This document shows, in pieces, positions 1 to 4,282 of a DNA stretch of 5,436 nucleotides. The DNA is taken from the NCBI GenBank assembly GCA_017399225.1, contig JAFQEB010000080.1, positions 1 to 5,436 on the forward strand. The letters are read 5' to 3'. The notes under the pieces were generated by a model that did not search any database, had not been told where the DNA came from, and saw only the letters and a list, made by a program, of their open reading frames with translations. The translations under genes were made by a program, and so were the position numbers. Each line of letters opens with the position of its first letter. Position 1 is the stretch's first letter. The DNA is from Clostridia bacterium. Its GTDB lineage: Bacteria > Bacillota_A > Clostridia > Christensenellales > Aristaeellaceae.

Positions 1-74
1 CTGTCGCCCGGCTTGCCGGGTGACTGAGGGAGTCCGGGTGACTGAGGGAGTCCGGGTGACTGAGGGAGTCCGGG
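1..74. repeat. Hairpin repeat copy with 18-bp tandem array
   Basis: Three perfect head-to-tail copies of the 18-bp unit CCGGGTGACTGAGGGAGT lie at 16-33, 34-51 and 52-69, followed by a partial CCGGG at 70-74. Bases 2-24 form a hairpin with a 9-bp stem (GTCGCCCGG at 3-11, loop CTTG at 12-15, CCGGGTGAC at 16-24, one G-U pair). The order CTGTC, hairpin, GTGACTGAG matches the reverse complement of the repeat at 2391-2433, so this is a diverged, inverted copy of the same family. The tandem array was apparently produced by amplifying its distal arm. The left part of the element is cut by the window edge. Confidence 0.8.
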
Positions 75-121
75 ACTGAAGCCATCCTCCCGCCACCACT
101 GTCATGAAAGGACTGATCACC

Positions 122-718
122 ATGAACGCGAACATTACCCGCGAGGCCGCCCTTGCCGGCCTGATGCAGTACAACAAGGAACCCTTCCACCTCCAGCACG
201 CGCTGACGGTGGAGGGCGTCATGCGCTGGTACGCCGCGCACCTGGGCTACGGCGAGGACGCCGATTTCTGGGCCACGGTGGGCCTTCTGCACGACATCGA
301 CTTCGAAATGTGGCCCGATGAGCACTGCACGGCCTGCATCCCGCTGCTGGAGCAGCTGGGCGCGTCGGCGGAGCTGATCCACGCAGTGTGCAGCCACGCG
401 TGGGGCATCTGCAGTGAGGTCGCGCCGGAGCACGAGATGGAGAAGGTGCTCTTCGCGGCGGACGAGCTGACCGGGCTGATCGGCGCGGCGGCGCGGATGC
501 GTCCGAGCAAGTCCACGACGGATATGGAGCTGTCCTCGCTGAAAAAGAAGTTCAAGGACAAGAAGTTCGCCGCCGGCTGCAGCCGCGACACCATCCGTCA
601 GGGCGCGGAAATGCTGGGCTGGGAGCTCGACGTGCTGCTGGAGAGGACCATCCGCGCGATGGCTGCCACGGAGGCGTGGATGCTCACCGAGCTGGAAAAG
701 CTGACGGCCGATGCATGA
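122..718 (+). CDS. HD-domain protein, predicted metal-dependent phosphohydrolase
   Basis: This is a 198-residue soluble protein of the HD/HDIG superfamily, whose members are metal-dependent phosphohydrolases acting on nucleotides or related phosphoesters; the substrate here is unknown. The metal-ligand set is visible: His26 in LQHAL, the His57-Asp58 doublet in GLLHDIDFE, a further His92 in VCSHAW, and Asp114 in FAADELTGLI. After the HD core comes a conserved-looking segment (RMRPSKS, then a lysine-rich LKKKFKDKKFAAG stretch) that I recall from a widespread Clostridia subfamily. The start at 122 is preferred because GAAAGGA at 106-112 sits 9 nt before it; an in-frame ATG at 104 would add six residues but overlaps that site. 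There is no signal peptide or membrane segment. The next gene follows after 57 bp, so the two may be co-transcribed. Confidence 0.9.
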   Translation: MNANITREAALAGLMQYNKEPFHLQHALTVEGVMRWYAAHLGYGEDADFWATVGLLHDIDFEMWPDEHCTACIPLLEQLGASAELIHAVCSHAWGICSEVAPEHEMEKVLFAADELTGLIGAAARMRPSKSTTDMELSSLKKKFKDKKFAAGCSRDTIRQGAEMLGWELDVLLERTIRAMAATEAWMLTELEKLTADA

Positions 719-758
719 ATCCCGCCGGCTGGCTCGTTCTATAGACGATGAACGCATG

Positions 759-766
759 AAAGGAGG
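759..766 (+). promoter_or_regulatory. Ribosome binding site of the membrane-protein gene
   Basis: AAAGGAGG is a near-perfect anti-16S match, 9 nt before the ATG at 776. It fixes that start. No convincing promoter is visible in the short gap after the HD gene, which fits co-transcription. Confidence 0.8.
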
Positions 767-775
767 TCGGGGCGG

Positions 776-1315
776 ATGAAGTATCTCCGCAGGCTGATCT
801 GGCACATCGCGTCCCGGCTGCTGATCCTCACGCTCGTGCTGGGCATGATCGTCATCGGCTTCTACTACGCGATGAACATGACCAACATGTACGTCGTGCT
901 CAAGGACGGCATGGCGCGGCGCGCGCAGGTCGTCATGATGCAGGAGGACGCGGGCGAGCTGAACAAGTTCTTCCAGGCGAGCTTCCTGGCCCGGGATCAG
1001 GCGGTGCAGGACACCCTCAGCGGCCTGTCGCCCTACCGGGATTACAACGTGCGCGGCATCGACCACCGGCTGGAGATGGGCTTCACGTGGGTCTGGCCGT
1101 GGGACACGACCGCGAAGGTGGTCATCGTGGAAAGGATCCCGCGCATCGACGGGCGCATCAAGGGCACGAGGGCGGAGGATTACATCGCGGCCTATGGCGA
1201 GGATGCGATCTATCCGCCCGGCTGGGTGAGCGCGCGCTATCAGGTGCAGATGGTCAAGGAGAATGGCCGGTGGCACATCCGCAGCCTGTCGCTGCTGGAG
1301 GCCTTGCCGGACTGA
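776..1315 (+). CDS. Small single-pass membrane protein of unknown function
   Basis: A 179-residue protein whose function I do not recognise. Residues 1-9 are basic (MKYLRRLIW) and are followed by one hydrophobic segment at about 10-32, so it is probably an N-in, C-out anchored protein or an uncleaved signal anchor. The rest is soluble. It contains a VVLKDGMARRAQVVMM stretch, a helical region (about 55-83), the aromatic WVWPWD motif, a basic/acidic stretch around RIDGRIKGTR, and a C-terminal strand pattern ending in NGRWHIRSLSLLE. That last pattern resembles the ending of NTF2-like or cystatin-like folds (inference only). It lies 57 bp behind the HD gene on the same strand and ends just before a terminator, so it is likely the last gene of that transcript. 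I recall similar hypothetical proteins in Clostridia but no assigned role. Confidence 0.85.
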   Translation: MKYLRRLIWHIASRLLILTLVLGMIVIGFYYAMNMTNMYVVLKDGMARRAQVVMMQEDAGELNKFFQASFLARDQAVQDTLSGLSPYRDYNVRGIDHRLEMGFTWVWPWDTTAKVVIVERIPRIDGRIKGTRAEDYIAAYGEDAIYPPGWVSARYQVQMVKENGRWHIRSLSLLEALPD

Positions 1316-1326
1316 CGCAGCATATG

Positions 1327-1363
1327 AAAAAGGGGCTTCTCCCGGGGTGGGAGAGGCTCCTTT
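1327..1363. terminator. Bidirectional Rho-independent terminator between convergent genes
   Basis: A 13-bp stem with two G-U pairs joins AGGGGCTTCTCCC (1331-1343) to GGGAGAGGCTCCT (1349-1361) across the loop GGGGT. An A-run at 1327-1331 becomes TTTTT on the minus strand, and TTT (1361-1363) follows on the plus strand. It lies 11 bp past the end of the plus-strand membrane-protein gene and about 60 bp past the stop of the minus-strand DUF4259-like gene. The longer T-run makes it stronger for minus-strand transcription. Confidence 0.8.
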
Positions 1364-1422
1364 GGTTATGGATTGGGAATGATGAATCTGGATGGCGGGG
1401 GCGGTGTGATCCGCAGCGCCCC

Positions 1423-2298
1423 TCACTGCCGTCCGAAGAGCAGGCAGGCGATTTCGGCGTCGGTTTCGTAGGCTGGAGGCAGCAGTGCGGGCAGGATCAT
1501 GGTTTCGTTGAAGGCCGCGCTTTCAGGCAGGGACACATCGACGTGCCCGATCAGCTGCGCATCGCGCCTGCGGTAGCCCGTGCGGGTGTTGTTGCCGGTG
1601 ATCAGCGCCGTGCGGAGTGTGGGCCAGCCTGCGCCGGAGAACTGCACGAAGGGCACATCTTCCAGCTGGGCAAGGGTGGGGATCTCCGGGAAGACGGCAG
1701 CGTACATCCGGTAATACGGCCACACGTCGAACACCTCCGGCACAACGGCAGAGCGCCAGGACACATGTGCCTTCACCATCTGCCAGACGAACCATTGGCC
1801 GTCCAGCTGGCGGAATGCCGCTTCGGACATGTGTGGGCGGTGGTGCAGGGTGCTGCATTCGGCTGTGTGCAGGCGCATGGCGATCACGTCGCCCACAGCG
1901 TAGGGGAGGGTCATCTGCGCGCGGCTGACGCGGATGGGTTTGCGCGGCGGTTGCGGGGAAAGCAGCTGCGCCCGGAATTCGGCCAGCACCTTCTGCCGCT
2001 TGCGCAGGGTGGCGGCGTCCTCGTAGACGTCGAGGCATTCGCCCCGGTCGATCATCGCGATGACCTCATCCCGGATCGCGTCGGTCAGCACGCCCTTCTT
2101 CCACATGAATTGTGCCAGCGAGTAGCGGTAGTCCACCCAGTCCTCGTCGCCGGGGCAGGCGCAGAAGTCCCGGTGGACAAAGTCATCCAGCAGGGCGACG
2201 GCCTCTGCAGGGGCATAGCGGCTGAATGCGGCAGAATACTCGGTGAGCAGGTCTTGCGCCGTGTCGTTGCCGGTGATGGAAACGCTCCATGCACCCAT
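1423..2298 (-). CDS. DUF4259-like protein of unknown function
   Basis: A 291-residue protein. The N-terminus MGAWSVSITGNDTAQDLL (residues 1-18) matches the hallmark of DUF4259-type proteins (MGxWGxGxxxNDTAxD). The following EDWVDYRYSLAQFMWKKGVLTDAIRDEVIAMID (about 52-84) resembles the second conserved block of that family, where a tryptophan-containing helix is followed by a short segment ending in an Ile-Asp pair. Residues 95-125 form a basic helix and a QLLSPQPPRK linker. The C-terminal half (about 130-285) is mixed alpha/beta with several Trp and Tyr residues and is not recognised. There is no signal peptide or membrane helix. TGAGGAGGA lies 6 nt before the ATG, giving a strong start. The family has no established function. 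It probably had an upstream co-transcribed partner, now reduced to a remnant. Confidence 0.8.
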   Translation of the reverse strand: MGAWSVSITGNDTAQDLLTEYSAAFSRYAPAEAVALLDDFVHRDFCACPGDEDWVDYRYSLAQFMWKKGVLTDAIRDEVIAMIDRGECLDVYEDAATLRKRQKVLAEFRAQLLSPQPPRKPIRVSRAQMTLPYAVGDVIAMRLHTAECSTLHHRPHMSEAAFRQLDGQWFVWQMVKAHVSWRSAVVPEVFDVWPYYRMYAAVFPEIPTLAQLEDVPFVQFSGAGWPTLRTALITGNNTRTGYRRRDAQLIGHVDVSLPESAAFNETMILPALLPPAYETDAEIACLLFGRQ

Positions 2299-2304
2299 GA
2301 TGAT

Positions 2305-2310
2305 TCCTCC
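2305..2310 (-). promoter_or_regulatory. Ribosome binding site of the DUF4259-like gene, overlapping an upstream stop codon
   Basis: On the minus strand, GGAGGA precedes the ATG at 2298 by 6 nt. The sequence immediately before it is TGA (2313-2311), the stop of a short upstream frame. The stop directly joined to the binding site is the arrangement seen in translationally coupled operon genes. Confidence 0.75.
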
Positions 2311-2352
2311 TCAGTACCCCAGCGCCTCGTTCATCGGGATGATGTGGTGAGG
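2311..2352 (-). pseudogene. Probable 3' remnant of a truncated gene
   Basis: Upstream of the DUF4259-like gene on the minus strand, one frame reads ...HHIIPMNEALGY and then TGA, whose last base is followed at once by the GAGGA of the next gene's ribosome binding site. The tail NEALGY resembles the C-terminal N-x-x-LG-F/Y motif of GNAT acetyltransferases, but twelve residues are too few to assign a family. The frame stays open only to about 2394, where it enters the hairpin repeat and meets a stop. The likely reading is a coding gene destroyed by the rearrangement that brought in the repeat and IS; a short leader peptide starting at the ATG at 2334 is the alternative. Confidence 0.35.
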
Positions 2353-2390
2353 GGGGGCCCTTGCTGTGCTGCTCTTTGCTCCGGGAGACC

Positions 2391-2433
2391 CCTCTCAGTC
2401 ACCTTCGGTGACAGCTCCCCCCACGGGGGAGCT
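2391..2433. repeat. Double-hairpin intergenic repeat
   Basis: Two adjacent perfect hairpins are visible. The first is GTCACC (2398-2403), loop TTC, GGTGAC (2407-2412). The second is AGCTCCCCC (2413-2421), loop CAC, GGGGGAGCT (2425-2433). They are preceded by CCTCTCA. I recall this type of element as a frequent non-coding repeat in gut Clostridia such as Faecalibacterium relatives. It is inverted relative to the diverged copy at positions 1-74. It sits 6 bp from the outer edge of the IS. The second hairpin lacks a T-run, so it is not an ordinary terminator. Confidence 0.8.
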
Positions 2434-3864
2434 TCAGTTTGTCAAAGAAGCCACTTCGCAATACTGCGAAGTGGCTTCAAGCATAAGGAGAAGATCGGAA
2501 AACAGCGAGCGCAACCACTTGTGGATGGCCAGCTTTTTGAGATTGAGCGCAGCAAACTTGAGCTTGACCCAGGCCGTGACGGCGGCAAGCCCTCTGTAGG
2601 GTGTGTAACGCATAGCGTGTTTTTCTTTGGCGTCGGCAAAGACGCGCTCAATCGTTTGGGAACGAAGCGCGTAGGTCGCCTTACCCAGCGGCGAATGGCG
2701 GATGTCCTCGGCCCGTTCGAGGTAGTCCTGCCAGACATGCCGCGTGACTGTCTTGACACACTGCTTGTTCTGTGTACACTGCTCTCTGACGGGACAATTC
2801 TGGCAGTTATAGCCCTTGCTCTTGTATTCCCTGTAACCGTCGCGATTGGTCGTGGCGTATTCCAGCACCTTGTGCTGCGGACACAGCACACAGTCGTAAT
2901 ACTCGTCGTAGACATATTCATACCACGGCAGATTCCCTTTCTTGGTCATAGGGCGCTTGTAGGGAAGCGAAGGAGTCCTGCCGCTGTCAATGACCTGCTT
3001 GCAGATCCATGGCGTTTTGTAGCCTGCGTCGGCGGTAACCACTTCAACTTCGGGATAATGCTCAATCAGCCGCTCGAATACCCTGTCGAATGCAACGCTG
3101 TCATGGACATTGCCGGGCGTTACTTCCACCTCCAGCACATATCCCCGCTTTTCGCAAACTGTGTGGGCCTCATACGCAAAGCACTTCTTGTGCTCGCCCT
3201 TGTGGAACACGCCGCTTTCCTGGTCGGTGGTGGACTCAATAATGGTCTTCTCCTCCGGCCGTGCTGACGGCGTATCATCGTCGTCATCCTTCTTCAGCGG
3301 CTTTTTCCCATGAGCAGCGCGATCCGCATCGACTTCCTGCATCAGCTGCTCCTGGTAGTGTCGCGCTGCCTTCGGGATCGACTTCTTCACGTGCTTCTTC
3401 AGATTCGCGTTCGCCTTGATGTGGGTCCCGTCCACAAACACTACTTCCGGCGACAGATAACCAGCTCGTGCCACTTCTTCCAGCACCCAGCGGAACACTC
3501 CCTCGATCACTTCTGCCGTGAATCGATGCCGGAACGCATAGCTGATCGTCGCAAAATGCGGCAGCGGCTGCGACATCGTGTACCCCAGAAACCACCGGTA
3601 TGCCACGTTCACTTCCACGTCCCGCATCGTCTGCCGCAGCGATCTGATCCCGAACAGATGCTGAATCAGTACCAGCTTGAACAAGACCACCGGATCGATG
3701 CTCGGCCGGCCATTGCCTTCGCAGTACAGGTCTTCTACCAAGTCGTAGATATGCGTGAAGTCCACCGCCGCGTCGATTTTGCGTAGCAGGTGGTCTCTGG
3801 GTACCAGCATGTCCGTGCACAGCAGTTCGATCGCCTGGCGCTGTTCGGTCTCTCGGTTCATCAT
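2434..3864 (-). CDS. IS1182 family DDE transposase
   Basis: A 476-residue transposase that catalyses cut-and-paste or related movement of its IS. The N-terminal region (about 15-110) is a DUF772-type domain with GRPSIDPVVLFKLVLIQHL and IRSLRQTMRDVEVNVAYRWFLG. The DDE catalytic residues are Asp145 in VFVDGTHIKAN, Asp279 in VVTADAGYKTP, and Glu406 in RSQTIERVFADAKEKH. A cysteine cluster typical of the family (CxxC at 325/328 and CxxC-x5-C at 354/357/363) lies between the second Asp and the Glu. An acidic run DDDDD occurs near 193-197. No internal stop or frameshift is seen, so it appears intact. ATG 3864 is chosen because AGGTGA lies 5 nt upstream; GTG 3873 and ATGs 3870 and 3861 are alternatives. 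The last residues are encoded by the end hairpin and terminal repeat, and the stop codon (2436-2434) falls just outside the IS. Confidence 0.9.
   Translation of the reverse strand: MMNRETEQRQAIELLCTDMLVPRDHLLRKIDAAVDFTHIYDLVEDLYCEGNGRPSIDPVVLFKLVLIQHLFGIRSLRQTMRDVEVNVAYRWFLGYTMSQPLPHFATISYAFRHRFTAEVIEGVFRWVLEEVARAGYLSPEVVFVDGTHIKANANLKKHVKKSIPKAARHYQEQLMQEVDADRAAHGKKPLKKDDDDDTPSARPEEKTIIESTTDQESGVFHKGEHKKCFAYEAHTVCEKRGYVLEVEVTPGNVHDSVAFDRVFERLIEHYPEVEVVTADAGYKTPWICKQVIDSGRTPSLPYKRPMTKKGNLPWYEYVYDEYYDCVLCPQHKVLEYATTNRDGYREYKSKGYNCQNCPVREQCTQNKQCVKTVTRHVWQDYLERAEDIRHSPLGKATYALRSQTIERVFADAKEKHAMRYTPYRGLAAVTAWVKLKFAALNLKKLAIHKWLRSLFSDLLLMLEATSQYCEVASLTN
2447..2478 (-). terminator. Perfect 14-bp hairpin at the IS end, probable transposase terminator
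   Basis: GAAGCCACTTCGCA (2447-2460), loop ATAC and TGCGAAGTGGCTTC (2465-2478) form an uninterrupted 14-bp stem. On the minus strand it is followed by TTTG. It lies inside the last codons of the transposase, overlapping the inner part of the left terminal repeat. A terminator role fits its strength and position; a role in marking the IS end for transposition is the alternative. Confidence 0.6.
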
Positions 3865-3881
3865 TTTCATCACCTGGGCCT

Positions 3882-3890
3882 ATTATATCA
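3882..3890 (-). promoter_or_regulatory. Extended -10 promoter of the transposase
   Basis: On the minus strand the sequence TGATATAAT is an extended -10 element with a perfect TATAAT. No good -35 is found at 17 nt upstream (TCGCCA), consistent with an extended -10 promoter. A start near 3875 would leave a leader of only about 11 nt before ATG 3864. Confidence 0.5.
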
Positions 3891-3925
3891 AAAAAAGCCG
3901 CTTATGGCGACCTTTTTTGACAGGC

Positions 3926-3954
3926 TGACCACTGTCCTTCACAGGCAGTGGTCA
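3926..3954 (-). terminator. Hairpin at the end of the HTH gene
   Basis: TGACCACTG and CAGTGGTCA (3926-3934 and 3946-3954 on the plus strand) form a 9-bp perfect stem with an 11-nt loop. On the minus strand the first arm begins with the TGA stop of the HTH gene. What follows is GCC and then the IS end, with no T-run, so the IS may have separated the stem from its original tail. On the plus strand it is followed by ATTCTTTGTTTT, so it could stop outward transcription from the IS. Confidence 0.55.
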
Positions 3955-4167
3955 TTCTTTGTTTTGGGCATCAGGCAAGTACTCCATCACGTCCTCCACC
4001 CGGCAGGAGAGGATCCGGCAGAACATTTCAATCGTGTGGGTGCTGACGCTCTCGTTACGCTTCAGGCGGGTGATCTGCGCCGGGCTTACGCCATGGGTGT
4101 GGATCAGCGCATACTGCGTCACACCCTTTTGCCGCATGGTATCCCACAGCCGCTGGTATGAAATCAT
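3952..4167 (-). CDS. Small HTH transcriptional regulator (Cro/CI, XRE type)
   Basis: A 71-residue protein consisting almost entirely of a Cro/CI-type helix-turn-helix domain of the short HTH_26-like kind. The pattern is MISYQRLWDTMRQKGVTQYAL (helix 1 and start of helix 2), HGVSPAQITRLKRNESV (turn and recognition helix, about residues 26-41), then THTIEMFCRILSCRVEDVMEYLPD (helices 4 and 5). Such proteins bind DNA as repressors of adjacent genes or themselves. AGGGGGG (4174-4180 on the plus strand) lies 7 nt before the ATG. It is divergent from the CFI-box gene, and two palindromes lie in the region between them, so it is the natural candidate to bind there (inference). No clear minus-strand promoter could be picked. 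The C-terminus ends at a hairpin. Confidence 0.88.
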   Translation of the reverse strand: MISYQRLWDTMRQKGVTQYALIHTHGVSPAQITRLKRNESVSTHTIEMFCRILSCRVEDVMEYLPDAQNKE

Positions 4168-4195
4168 CTGCAGCCCCCCTCACACCATTTCTCTG

Positions 4196-4225
4196 TTGAC
4201 ACGATAACCGAAAACGGTGTATAAT
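4196..4225 (+). promoter_or_regulatory. Near-consensus sigma-A promoter of the CFI-box gene
   Basis: TTGACA (4196-4201) and TATAAT (4220-4225) are both perfect hexamers, separated by 18 nt. The start of transcription should be near 4232, giving a leader of about 50 nt before the GTG at 4283. A promoter this strong next to a repressor-like gene suggests that it is normally held off. Confidence 0.85.
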
Positions 4226-4246
4226 ACCATTAACCAATATCGGTTA
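4205..4246. promoter_or_regulatory. Paired operator palindromes in the divergent promoter region
   Basis: Two sites share the form TAACC-N6-GGTTA. The first, TAACC GAAAAC GGTGT (4205-4220), lies in the -35/-10 spacer and touches the -10; its core ACCG-AAAA-CGGT is a perfect palindrome. The second, TAACC AATATC GGTTA (4231-4246), is a perfect 5-bp inverted repeat over the predicted start point. Their centres are 26 bp apart. Occupancy of either would block RNA polymerase. Binding by the adjacent HTH protein is inferred from position. Confidence 0.65.
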
Positions 4247-4266
4247 TTACTCAAACTGCATGCTGC

Positions 4267-4274
4267 AAAGGAGG
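4267..4274 (+). promoter_or_regulatory. Ribosome binding site deciding a GTG start
   Basis: AAAGGAGG lies 8 nt before GTG 4283. The frame is open further upstream to 4217, but that GTG overlaps the -10 hexamer and cannot be transcribed from the promoter seen, so 4283 is the start. Confidence 0.8.
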
Positions 4275-4282
4275 ATGGCTCA

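Larger units (their letters stand above)
2440..3922 (-). mobile_element. IS1182-type insertion sequence
   Basis: A single-ORF element of about 1.48 kb. Imperfect terminal inverted repeats of 11 bp are visible: TGTCAAAGAAG at 2440-2450 and, on the opposite strand, TGTCAAAAAAG at 3922-3912 (one mismatch). The DDE transposase between them reads on the minus strand. I see no convincing target-site duplication when comparing the bases outside 2440 and 3922. Each outer end reads TTGACA outward, a perfect -35 hexamer. One side abuts the double-hairpin repeat and the other the hairpin at the end of the HTH gene. The exact end bases are judged from the inverted repeat alone. Confidence 0.8.

Noticed and set aside
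1..74. CRISPR array
   Set aside because: The 18-bp units are directly contiguous with no unique spacers, and the unit is explained as part of a known-type hairpin repeat.
1087..3267. A very long open plus-strand frame (726 codons) across the DUF4259-like gene and most of the transposase
   Set aside because: It is antisense to two genes with recognisable protein families and strong start signals, overlaps the membrane-protein gene in another frame, crosses a terminator, and its translation is rich in Arg, Gly and His without domain character. It is a shadow of high-GC codon use.
3310..3786. Plus-strand open frame opposite the transposase
   Set aside because: It is entirely inside the transposase on the other strand, where the DUF772-type and DDE motifs are unambiguous.
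3890..3918. A-run and T-run flanking GCCGCTTATGGC as a terminator
   Set aside because: The GC part pairs over only three or four bases and the A/T arms need a bulge, so it is too weak to call as a terminator.
4217..4282. Extension of the CFI-box protein by 22 residues to a GTG at 4217
   Set aside because: That GTG lies across the end of the promoter spacer and the -10 hexamer, so it cannot be in the transcript. A strong ribosome binding site places the start at 4283.
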